DNA from: Prevotella sp. UBA1104
Lineage (GTDB): Bacteria > Bacteroidota > Bacteroidia > Bacteroidales > Bacteroidaceae
Length of the DNA: 7,320 nucleotides
NCBI GenBank assembly: GCA_002314055.1
Contig: DCBP01000095.1
Coordinates: 12,956 to 20,275 of the forward strand
Direction: 5' to 3'
In this document: positions 1 through 5,442 of the stretch, piece by piece
Numbering within the stretch: the first letter of the stretch is position 1
Layout: each line of letters begins with the position of its first letter
Made by a program: the position numbers and the translations under genes
Notes under the pieces: model-generated
Told to the model about the DNA's origin: nothing
Seen by the model: only the letters and a program-made list of their open reading frames with translations
Databases searched by the model: none

Positions 1-2
1 AA

Positions 3-146
3 AAAGAGGGAATAGAACAAGGAATAGAACAAGGAATGAGAAAACGTTCTTTTGAAATCGCAAAACAAATGAAGAACCTTGGGTTGACAACTGAACAGAT
101 TTCTTTGGCAACAGGTTTATCTTCCATTGAAATAGAAAAATTATAA
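3..146 (+). CDS. C-terminal tail of Rpn-family PD-(D/E)XK nuclease/putative transposase (5' end outside window)
   Basis: Only the last 47 codons are in the window, ending at TAA 144-146. The visible protein starts with a GIEQ-GIEQ-G repeat, continues with a basic stretch (MRKRSFEIAKQMK), and ends with LGLTTEQISLATGLSSIEIE-K-L. This is the usual tail of the Bacteroidota Rpn/PDDEXK_2 proteins: a charged G-x-E-x repeat linker, then a short helix-turn-helix-like segment of the type 'xQIAxATGLSxEEIExL'. The catalytic nuclease domain would lie to the left and cannot be judged here. Members are annotated as recombination-promoting nucleases or putative transposases and occur as many scattered paralogs. 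Family assignment rests on tail pattern only, so it is moderately sure. Nothing shows whether the full gene is intact. Confidence 0.72.
   Translation, partial: KEGIEQGIEQGMRKRSFEIAKQMKNLGLTTEQISLATGLSSIEIEKL
9..32 (+). repeat. Two tandem 12-bp in-frame repeats encoding GIEQ
   Basis: The 12-mer ggaatagaacaa occurs twice without a gap (9-20 and 21-32) and a third copy begins (ggaat at 33). Each unit adds four residues (Gly-Ile-Glu-Gln) to the linker of the Rpn-like protein. Perfect nucleotide identity suggests recent slippage or a variable copy number. The array may extend left of the window. Confidence 0.8.
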
Positions 147-172
147 TTCTATTTTTAGAATACAAAGAATTA

Positions 173-218
173 ATAGGGTATATCGTAACGGAGATTATGT
201 CGTTATGGTATACCTTGT
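173..218 (+). other. Interrupted inverted repeat (candidate hairpin or operator) downstream of the Rpn-like gene
   Basis: GGTATA (177-182) pairs with TATACC (209-214), and TAACG (186-190) pairs with CGTTA (201-205). Equal 3-base internal loops separate the two stems and a 10-base terminal loop caps them. With G-U pairs the outer stem extends to 173/218. It starts 27 bases after the Rpn stop, so it could be that gene's transcript end. It lacks a clean T tract (only a mixed pyrimidine-rich stretch follows at 219-240), so it is not a textbook intrinsic terminator. A protein-binding dyad upstream of the promoter at 262-292 is the alternative. Confidence 0.4.
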
Positions 219-261
219 CTTGCACTTTTCCCCTCATTTTGTGCGATTTACCTCCATATTC

Positions 262-292
262 TTGTATCATAAAATATTTTAGCGTAACTTTG
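262..292 (+). promoter_or_regulatory. Bacteroidota-type promoter for the lipoprotein/barrel operon
   Basis: The -7 element TAACTTTG (285-292) fits TAnnTTTG at every fixed position, and TTG at 262-264 lies 20 bases upstream, matching the known -33 TTTG element of the Bacteroides primary sigma factor. Transcription would begin near 298-300, giving a leader of about 30 nt before the ATG at 331. No Shine-Dalgarno sequence is seen; the leader is A/T-rich, as is usual in this phylum. Confidence 0.7.
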
Positions 293-330
293 CCAAGAAT
301 TTTGTGAATTAAAATATAACATTGAATTTA

Positions 331-1524
331 ATGAGGCATTCAATCCTTTTACTCTCGTCGCTTGCTGGATGCACCATGCTGACATCCTGTTTTAAAGACG
401 AACCACTGAACGCAGAGTGTGATATAGAACAGGCTTACGTACAGATTGACGACCCACTGACAATTTTTACTCAGGTAGATCTTGCTACTAAAAATGTGGC
501 GTCAAACGAAACTAACGTTGTATTCACTATAAAGCCTGATGCAGACGTAAGCAATATCCCGGTATCGTTTAAAATAACTCCTGGTGCTACAATATCTCCA
601 GAAAGCGGCACACCGCTCGACTTCTCGGGTGAAATGCCACAGCATTACACCGTTACGTCGGAAGACAGAAACTGGACAAGGGACTATACAGTTACATTCC
701 GAGTGAACGACCTTTATGAGCTCCCTACACATTTCGGCTTCGAGAACCACGAAATATATGATGGTGCTGGAGTGAAGGATTATTATGTGTGGTATGATAT
801 CAACAAGTTCGAAAAGAGGGTAGATACCTGGGCTACAGGAAATTCCGGATACAGAATGAGTAAACTCAACGAGTCGCACGACCTGTTCCCATCTGTGCCA
901 GTAAATGATGGGAATGGACCTGAAAACGGTAGTTACGGTGAGTATGTGAAACTCACGACTTGTGACACCGGACCTTTTGGAAAATATTCAAATCCAAAGA
1001 TGCTTATCGCTGCCGGAAACCTCTTTATCGGAAAATTCAATACCGACATAGCTCTAAAGAAGCCGATGATTGCTACGGAATTTGGACTGCCTTTCAATAA
1101 AATACCAAAGCGCCTGAGAGGATGGTATAAATACACTCCGGGTAGCAAGTTCCAGGACAAGGACGGCAAGCCTGTATCCGGAAGAGTTGACCAGGGCGAC
1201 ATTTATGCTGTGCTCTACCGCAACCACAGCGATGATGGTAAGGCTTTTGTATTGAACGGCAACGATGTGAAAACAAACAAATACATAGTGGCTATCGCTG
1301 AATTGGGAACAATCAACAATACTCCCGACTGGACTCATTTCGATATAGAGTTCAAATATAAAGACGGGTTCGATTTGAGCAATCCCGAATTCTTGAAGGA
1401 ACTTAGAAATCAAAACGGATACAGTCTTACTATTGTTTGTACATCAAGCATCGAAGGAGCTAAATTCGAAGGTGCCGTAGGTAGCACACTTTGTATTGAC
1501 GAGTTTGAACTGGAGTGTGAATAA
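331..1524 (+). CDS. Surface-type lipoprotein with Ig-like region and C-terminal PCMD domain
   Basis: This 397-aa protein begins with a lipoprotein signal: MRHS, a hydrophobic core ILLLSSLAG, and lipobox LTSC with the lipidated Cys near residue 20. The residues after Cys are F-K-D-E, which fit the X-K-(D/E)2 lipoprotein export signal described in Capnocytophaga, so surface display is likely. Residues about 40-125 form an Ig-like region of the DUF5018 kind (KITPGATISPESGTPLDFS, then YTVTSEDRNWTRDYTVTF). From about 128 to the end it matches the PCMD (putative carbohydrate metabolism) family: FGFEN, YYVWYD, a TGNSGYR segment, RLRGWYKYTPG, and the closing CIDEFEL. The substrate is unknown; carbohydrate binding is only inferred from the family. 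I chose ATG 331 over the in-frame TTG 322, because it gives a cleaner short n-region. A second Cys (LAGC, residue 14) is a less likely lipidation site. It is the first gene of an operon with the barrel protein 18 bases downstream. Confidence 0.85.
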   Translation: MRHSILLLSSLAGCTMLTSCFKDEPLNAECDIEQAYVQIDDPLTIFTQVDLATKNVASNETNVVFTIKPDADVSNIPVSFKITPGATISPESGTPLDFSGEMPQHYTVTSEDRNWTRDYTVTFRVNDLYELPTHFGFENHEIYDGAGVKDYYVWYDINKFEKRVDTWATGNSGYRMSKLNESHDLFPSVPVNDGNGPENGSYGEYVKLTTCDTGPFGKYSNPKMLIAAGNLFIGKFNTDIALKKPMIATEFGLPFNKIPKRLRGWYKYTPGSKFQDKDGKPVSGRVDQGDIYAVLYRNHSDDGKAFVLNGNDVKTNKYIVAIAELGTINNTPDWTHFDIEFKYKDGFDLSNPEFLKELRNQNGYSLTIVCTSSIEGAKFEGAVGSTLCIDEFELECE

Positions 1525-1542
1525 CAGTATATAAATAAGAAT

Positions 1543-2319
1543 ATGAGGAAGATAATCATATCGCTGCTCCTTGCAGCATCTGCCACGCTGACAACTGTGG
1601 CTGGCAATATTTTTGACAATTTAAAATACGACCTTCGTGTAGGATATAACATCGGAGGTGCTGCTCCTATGGGCATGCCGGCAACAATTCGTTCGCTGGA
1701 TGCTTATAGGCTGACACCAAGCGTGATGCTCGGACTCGGAGTTTATAAACCTCTTGACAACCATTGGGGACTTACCACCGGATTGCGTATCGAGAATAAA
1801 GGAATGAATATTGATGCCAAGGTAAAGGGCTATCACATGAAAATTGTACGAGGAGGCGAAGAAATGGAAGGCGTATTCACAGGTACTAATCATTCTGAGG
1901 TTGAACAGTGGATGCTGACTTTGCCACTTCAGGCTACTTACTACTTTGGAGATAAAGTGTGCTTGAAGCTCGGTCCTTATCTCTCGTATGTACGCTCACA
2001 CACTTTTAAAGGCTATGCCTGTGACGGATATCTACGCAAAAGAGACGATATGAATATGAAGCCAGATGACCCAAGGGGACAGAAAATAGAACTCGGAAGT
2101 AAGAACGAAGGACGTGGCGACTATGATTTCTCTGATGATATGCGCAACCTGCAGTGGGGTATGATGCTCGGTGCCGACTGGCGCTTCCACAGGTCTTGGG
2201 GCGTGTTTGCGGATTTGTCGTGGGGATTTACAGGCATCTTTAAAAGCAGTTTTACAGTGATGGACCAGAAACTCTATCCTATATACGGCACTGTGGGTGT
2301 AACCTATAAACTAAGATAA
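1543..2319 (+). CDS. Outer-membrane beta-barrel protein (porin-family/OMP_b-brl type)
   Basis: This 258-aa protein has a signal peptide (MRKIIISLLLAASATLTTVA, likely cleaved before GN at about residue 20). Alternating hydrophobic/polar strands follow: YDLRVGYNIGGA, LTPSVMLGLGVYK, WGLTTGLRIENKG, WMLTLPLQATYYF, VCLKLGPYLSYV, LQWGMMLGADWRF, WGVFADLSWGFTG and the last strand IYGTVGVTYKLR. Paired girdle residues, 'xPLQATYYF' and 'LKLGPYLSY' are typical of the small Bacteroidota PorT-like/OMP_b-brl_2 barrels, probably eight strands. Loops near residues 90-120 and 155-200 are long and charged, so they may face the outside. Two Cys (140, 160) could form a disulfide. The C-terminal residue is Arg rather than the classical Phe, as is common in this family. 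It is cotranscribed with the upstream surface lipoprotein (18-base gap, no terminator), suggesting a partnership. Transport or anchoring function is not known. Confidence 0.82.
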   Translation: MRKIIISLLLAASATLTTVAGNIFDNLKYDLRVGYNIGGAAPMGMPATIRSLDAYRLTPSVMLGLGVYKPLDNHWGLTTGLRIENKGMNIDAKVKGYHMKIVRGGEEMEGVFTGTNHSEVEQWMLTLPLQATYYFGDKVCLKLGPYLSYVRSHTFKGYACDGYLRKRDDMNMKPDDPRGQKIELGSKNEGRGDYDFSDDMRNLQWGMMLGADWRFHRSWGVFADLSWGFTGIFKSSFTVMDQKLYPIYGTVGVTYKLR

Positions 2320-2327
2320 TACTTTTG
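2297..2327 (+). promoter_or_regulatory. Probable promoter of the THUMP-like methyltransferase gene
   Basis: TACTTTTG (2320-2327) begins immediately after the barrel stop codon and fits TAnnTTTG exactly. The -33 position (2297-2299, GTG) is a weak match, 20 bases upstream and inside the barrel coding region. The predicted start of transcription is about 2333, leaving a leader of about 27 nt to ATG 2360. No terminator is visible between the genes, so readthrough from the operon is also likely. Confidence 0.5.
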
Positions 2328-2359
2328 CATAAATGCTTTAAAAGATATAAATACGTTTA

Positions 2360-3565
2360 ATGGTAGACAAGGAAACTTTATCATATATCAAGAAACATCG
2401 GACGGATGACCCTCGCAAGCTTGCCTTGCAGAGTCATCCGTCTGGTGTTGATATGCCGTATGCCCTGGAACAGATTGCCGGATGGCAGACGGCATGCCAG
2501 AAGCTGCCCCACTGGGCAAGTATCGAGGATATTATATATCCACCGCATCTCTCTATGGAGCAATGCTCCTCACAACCCACAGCGATATATAAACAGCAAG
2601 TGGCAAAGCGGCTGCTCGGCAACGATGCCGGCACACTCGTTGACCTTACCGGGGGTTATGGCGTTGATTTCTCCTATATCGTCCGGGCGTTCCGAAATGG
2701 TGTGTATGTGGAGCGACAGGAAGTGCTCTGCGAGGCGGCACGCCACAATTTCCCTTTGCTTGGAATAGGCAATGCCGAAATAATCTGCGGCGACGGCACG
2801 GAATATCTAAGTAGGATAGACCATGTGTCGATGATTTACCTCGATCCGGCACGACGCGACAACAACGGCGGCAGAACATACGGCATTGCCGACTGCACAC
2901 CGGATGTTACGGCTCTGAAAGATGTTCTCATGGAGAAAGCCGATTATGTTATGGTTAAGCTTTCGCCAATGCTCGACTGGCATAAGGCTGTGGAGGATGT
3001 AGACAACGTCTGCGAGGTGCATATCGTGTCGGTGAAAAACGAATGTAAGGAACTGCTGCTTGTCATAGACTGTAGGGAGAACAGAAAGCAGGCGCTGCAA
3101 GTGTCTTGTGTCAATTATACAGACGACAGTACTGCAACAATGGATATTTTTAGCCCAAATAGCTGTTTAAATGCTGTCTCTGCCAGCTTTACCGACCCTG
3201 TGGAGCAATCATACATCTACGAACCAAACGCCTCTCTGATGAAGTTTGGCGGCTTTGAGCCTTTGTGTCGTAAGTATGGTGTAATGCGGATTGCCCCAAA
3301 CAGCAATTTATTTGTTTCAAGGGATAATGTAGAGAATTTCCCCGGAAGACGATTCATGATAAAAGCAGTTTCGGGAATGAATAAAAAGGAGCTTCGCCAT
3401 ATTCTCGGAAGCATCGACAAGGCGAATGTCACTACCAGGAACTTTCCTCTTTCTGTTGCCGAACTGCGCAAGCGCTTGAAACTGAAAGACGGTGGCGATA
3501 CATACATCTTAGCCACTACGCTTCAGGACGGCAGTCACAAACTGCTTGTTTGTGTACGGGAGTAG
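2360..3565 (+). CDS. Class I SAM-dependent methyltransferase with THUMP-like domain (PG_1098 family)
   Basis: This 401-aa cytoplasmic protein starts with a helical N-terminal region (about 1-90, including DDPRKLALQSHP and QPTAIYKQQVAKRL). A Rossmann methyltransferase core follows: motif I VDLTGGYGVD (94-103) binds SAM, the acidic VERQE (117-121) follows beta-2, GDGTEYL lies at 144-150, and motif IV is LDPARRD (161-167). KLSPMLD (200-206) and the later strand VSVKNECKELLLV complete the core. The segment around 225-280 fits a ferredoxin-like insertion. The C-terminal part, with YEPNASLMKFGGF (287-299), FPLSVAELRKRLKLKDGG (362-379) and a closing strand, is the THUMP-like domain. From memory this corresponds to the Porphyromonas PG_1098 family. 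The THUMP resemblance suggests methylation of an RNA base, but the target is unknown. DPAR replaces the (N/D)PP(Y/F) motif of amino-methyltransferases, so N6-adenine activity should not be assumed. It appears full length and intact. Confidence 0.85.
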   Translation: MVDKETLSYIKKHRTDDPRKLALQSHPSGVDMPYALEQIAGWQTACQKLPHWASIEDIIYPPHLSMEQCSSQPTAIYKQQVAKRLLGNDAGTLVDLTGGYGVDFSYIVRAFRNGVYVERQEVLCEAARHNFPLLGIGNAEIICGDGTEYLSRIDHVSMIYLDPARRDNNGGRTYGIADCTPDVTALKDVLMEKADYVMVKLSPMLDWHKAVEDVDNVCEVHIVSVKNECKELLLVIDCRENRKQALQVSCVNYTDDSTATMDIFSPNSCLNAVSASFTDPVEQSYIYEPNASLMKFGGFEPLCRKYGVMRIAPNSNLFVSRDNVENFPGRRFMIKAVSGMNKKELRHILGSIDKANVTTRNFPLSVAELRKRLKLKDGGDTYILATTLQDGSHKLLVCVRE

Positions 3566-3575
3566 CATACAACAA

Positions 3576-3613
3576 AAATCAGCCCCGATGCCAATTGGCA
3601 CCGGGGCTGATTT
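3576..3613. terminator. Bidirectional intrinsic terminator between convergent genes (38-bp near-perfect palindrome)
   Basis: AAATCAGCCCCG (3576-3587) pairs with CGGGGCTGATTT (3602-3613). Inside it TGCCAATTGGCA (3589-3600) is itself a perfect palindrome, and the only mismatch is A3588/C3601. On the minus strand a run of T (complement of 3571-3578) follows directly, which makes it a strong terminator for hsp20. On the plus strand TTTATAAAAT follows, a weaker tail, for the methyltransferase. It begins 11 bases after the methyltransferase stop and ends 18 bases beyond the hsp20 stop. Confidence 0.9.
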
Positions 3614-3631
3614 ATAAAATATCAAAATTGA

Positions 3632-4057
3632 TTATTTGATTTCAATCTTGCGGGCTTCCTTTTCGGTTGCTTTCTCAATCTTAGGAAGATCAACGGTGAG
3701 AACACCATTGTTTACGCTTGCACTAATCTTGTTTTTCTCAACATCGTCAGGCAGAAGCAATGTCTGCTCATATTTGCTGTAAGAGAACTCGCGGCGCAGA
3801 TAGTGGCTCTTTTTGTCCTCCTCCTTGTTATTGCTCTTGTTCTCAATCTTGATATGAAGATTACCGTCGTGATCGATATTCACGTTGAAGTCATCCTTTG
3901 TCAAGCCCGGAGCAGCAAGCTCTACGGTGTAGTCTTTTTCGCTCTCCTTAACGTTGATTGCAGGTGCCGTAGCGTTGACTCTCGGCATGAAGTCTGTATC
4001 AAAGAAGTCGTTAAACTCATCAGGCATCCAAAGATTTCTATTCATTACTGGTAACAT
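3632..4057 (-). CDS. Hsp20/alpha-crystallin small heat-shock protein
   Basis: This 141-aa protein is an ATP-independent holdase that binds unfolding proteins in the cytoplasm and hands them to DnaK/ClpB-type machines. The short N-terminal arm (about 1-30, NRNLWMPDEFNDFFDTDFMP) is Phe/Asp-rich. The alpha-crystallin domain runs from about 32 to 127 and includes the conserved ELAAPGLTKDDFNV, the REFSYSKYEQTLLLPDDV stretch, and GVLTVDLPK near 118-126. The tail ends in KIEIK, which carries the I-x-I motif (138-140) that docks into a neighbouring subunit to build oligomers. Start: the in-frame ATG at 4072 overlaps the GGAGG site, whereas the ATG at 4057 lies 8 bases after it, so 4057 is chosen. All expected elements are present. 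It is third on the minus strand after the protease and the AraC-type gene, but separated by 242 bases, so it probably has its own promoter. Confidence 0.93.
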   Translation of the reverse strand: MLPVMNRNLWMPDEFNDFFDTDFMPRVNATAPAINVKESEKDYTVELAAPGLTKDDFNVNIDHDGNLHIKIENKSNNKEEDKKSHYLRREFSYSKYEQTLLLPDDVEKNKISASVNNGVLTVDLPKIEKATEKEARKIEIK

Positions 4058-4065
4058 ATCAAATA

Positions 4066-4070
4066 CCTCC
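4066..4070 (-). promoter_or_regulatory. Strong GGAGG ribosome-binding site that fixes the hsp20 start
   Basis: On the minus strand GGAGG is followed by 8 bases and then ATG at 4057. Its first G is the last base of the upstream in-frame ATG (4072-4070), so that codon is very unlikely to be the start. Bacteroidota genes mostly lack such sites, and the lipoprotein, methyltransferase and protease genes here show none. A full GGAGG therefore suggests high translation, fitting a heat-shock gene. Confidence 0.75.
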
Positions 4071-4072
4071 AT

Positions 4073-4153
4073 TTTTATTTTAATTCTTTATTTATCTGTT
4101 TTCTTGAATCTCTCCAGCCCTCTTGTCTCTCGACCTTCGGTCTTTCGATTTTC
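4073..4153 (-). promoter_or_regulatory. Purine-rich probable 5' leader of hsp20
   Basis: Read on the minus strand, only 18 of the 81 bases are pyrimidines (78% purine), with GA-rich blocks such as GGTCGAGAGACAAGAGGG and GGAGAGATTCAAGAAAACAG running into the GGAGG site. The only small dyad is GACC/GGTC at 4132-4142. No CCUCC- or UUUU-type stretch close to the ribosome-binding site could mask it, so the leader looks largely unstructured. This region and 4154-4299 contain no gene and no clear TAnnTTTG element. Confidence 0.4.
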
Positions 4154-4170
4154 ACTTACTGATTATGCAA

Positions 4171-4191
4171 TTCATGTGCCAATGGCATGAA
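4171..4191. promoter_or_regulatory. 21-bp inverted repeat upstream of hsp20 (candidate operator)
   Basis: TTCATG (4171-4176) and CATGAA (4186-4191) are perfect inverted arms with a 9-base spacer. Nested within, TGCCA (4177-4181) and TGGCA (4183-4187) form a second dyad with a one-base centre. It lies about 115 bases upstream of the hsp20 ATG, a suitable place for regulator binding. No T tract follows it on the minus strand, so it is not a terminator. The binding protein is unknown. Confidence 0.4.
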
Positions 4192-4208
4192 GCTAGTTTT
4201 TATTGCCA

Positions 4209-4237
4209 ATATGTCTTCTGTTATTGACATATCGTCA
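4209..4237. promoter_or_regulatory. Overlapping TGTC/GACA dyads (distal candidate operator)
   Basis: ATATGTC (4209-4215) and GACATAT (4226-4232) are perfect inverted arms with a 10-base spacer. The right arm also belongs to the dyad TGAC-ATATC-GTCA (4225-4237). That 13-mer matches the other one at 4276-4288 at 11 of 13 positions, which points to a repeated protein-binding site rather than chance. Confidence 0.4.
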
Positions 4238-4274
4238 GAAAAGATTAAAATATTTAATAAATACTATGGAATAT

Positions 4275-4289
4275 TTGACATTTTGTCAA
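4275..4289. promoter_or_regulatory. TTGACA-TTT-TGTCAA palindrome just after the AraC-type gene
   Basis: Perfect 6-base arms flank a 3-base centre, beginning 10 bases past the regulator's stop codon. The core TGACA-TTT-TGTCA repeats the site at 4225-4237 about 51 bases away. As RNA it would be a short A/T-rich hairpin lacking a T tract, so a DNA-binding site is preferred over a terminator. Confidence 0.45.
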
Positions 4290-4299
4290 TTGCAAGCTG

Positions 4300-5442
4300 T
4301 TAATCTTTGTTCCATCTACCCGGTGTAACGCCCTCTGCCTCCTTAAATGTTTTGGTAAAATAGCTAAGCGACAGATAGCCGGCAAGGCGTGCCACTTCGC
4401 GCATTGCCAGTTCCGGATTGTTTTTCATCAGCTCTTTGGCGTATTCCAGGCGCAACTCGTTTATCCATTCACGAAACGACATGCTGTAATGGCTGTTTAT
4501 GAACGATGATATATACGTGCGGTTTGTTCCCGTTTCGCGTGCTACATCTTCTATAGTAATACCGCCTACCGTGAATTTTCTTTCGTCTTTCCATTTCTTT
4601 AGCTGCCGCTCCAATATAGTCTCCTGCACTTTTGCCATTCCTATAGACCGTTCCTGGCTGCCAGACGGCTTGTCTTCCTTCTTGTTGCTGTTTGTTGTGC
4701 TATCAGCATATTCGCTGCCTTCATCTACGGCGAGGGCACCCTCCACATTTTCATAGAAAAGAAAATAGTTGGCATAAGATGTATAAAGATAGATATAGAA
4801 TGGGATTGCCGAGATTATCCATACAAACACATACTTGCTTGGCACAAAAGTGAGAATTCCTTGTCCTACACCGAATATTATTGCCCAATATGTAAAGACC
4901 GACATCCATCGTATGTATGCCTCGCTGTCCTCAGAGTAGTAATCGTCGAGCTTCTGTTTTGCTTTACGAAAGGTTATGAATATCCGTCGTGCTACTTTCA
5001 CGGCATATATTATAAAAAGAATGGCAAGGATAAACGGCATCAGCTTTCTAAGCAATCCTTCGGGCGTGTAACGCCACATCAGGTGGGTAAGCAGGCAATA
5101 TACCACCCACGCTGCAAGATGCCGCTTAAAACGCTCTTTCGTAAGATGCCTACGGTCGAGGAGCATCATCAGTGCGCTGCCAAAAAGGGTTACGGCTATC
5201 CAGTATGTACACAGATTCATCAATATAGCTAACATCGGACTTGTCAGTCTAGGTGTTGCAAACATGTGTACCATATAATTTGCCGAAAGCATCAGCATGG
5301 CGAATCCCGACAACATCCTCGACTGGCGGTATGGGCGATAGTTTTCTTTCTTTGGTAATTTGCCGAAGATGAAGCGGTAGCTGAAAAATATCAGCAGTGT
5401 GAGTGATGCGCAGAGTGAGTAGTGGTATATTTCCAGTTCCAT
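4300..5442 (-). CDS. Membrane-embedded AraC-family transcriptional regulator (seven predicted TM segments plus HTH)
   Basis: This 380-aa protein has seven hydrophobic segments at about 9-27, 43-61, 68-94, 108-125, 134-153, 178-199 and 203-228. Positively charged loops (28-42 KLPKKENYRPYRQSR, 97-108, 152-165) alternate with short neutral ones, so the positive-inside rule places the N-terminus outside and the C-terminus in the cytoplasm. A low-complexity linker follows (about 238-268, Ser/Glu/Lys-rich). The AraC DNA-binding domain covers about 270-380. Its first HTH is TIEDVARETGTNRTYISSFIN (296-316), and the second includes MREVARLAGYLSLSYFTKTF (347-366) before the signature end GVTPGRW. The start ATG 5442-5440 overlaps the protease stop (TAATG), with AAGGA five bases upstream, so translation is coupled. 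An in-frame extension to 5562 exists but lies inside the protease gene and looks like chance. Membrane AraC proteins are known in Bacteroidota; signal and targets here are unknown. Confidence 0.88.
   Translation of the reverse strand: MELEIYHYSLCASLTLLIFFSYRFIFGKLPKKENYRPYRQSRMLSGFAMLMLSANYMVHMFATPRLTSPMLAILMNLCTYWIAVTLFGSALMMLLDRRHLTKERFKRHLAAWVVYCLLTHLMWRYTPEGLLRKLMPFILAILFIIYAVKVARRIFITFRKAKQKLDDYYSEDSEAYIRWMSVFTYWAIIFGVGQGILTFVPSKYVFVWIISAIPFYIYLYTSYANYFLFYENVEGALAVDEGSEYADSTTNSNKKEDKPSGSQERSIGMAKVQETILERQLKKWKDERKFTVGGITIEDVARETGTNRTYISSFINSHYSMSFREWINELRLEYAKELMKNNPELAMREVARLAGYLSLSYFTKTFKEAEGVTPGRWNKD

Noticed and set aside
322..330. TTG start at 322 for the lipoprotein
   Set aside because: The ATG three codons later gives a normal short lipoprotein signal; nothing such as an SD site supports TTG.
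2320..2345. GCAT-AA-ATGC mini-hairpin after the barrel gene as a terminator
   Set aside because: The stem is only 4 bp of mixed composition (a few more with A/T pairs), and the same bases form the promoter -7 element for the next gene.
4058..4072. ATG at 4072 as the hsp20 start
   Set aside because: This ATG overlaps the GGAGG ribosome-binding site of the ATG at 4057, and it has no site of its own.
4057..4153. RNA thermometer (ROSE or fourU) in the hsp20 leader
   Set aside because: The leader is mostly purine and has no pyrimidine stretch near the GGAGG that could pair with it.
3803..4190. Plus-strand small open frames across hsp20 and its leader
   Set aside because: They mirror the Hsp20 coding sequence and the pyrimidine-rich complement of the leader, with no protein family resemblance.
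4261..4289. Sigma-70-like promoter on the minus strand: TTGACA, 17-base spacer, TAGTAT
   Set aside because: Bacteroidota primary sigma factors use the -33/-7 TTTG and TAnnTTTG elements; the TTGACA here is better explained as one arm of a palindrome. Kept only as a remote possibility for hsp20.
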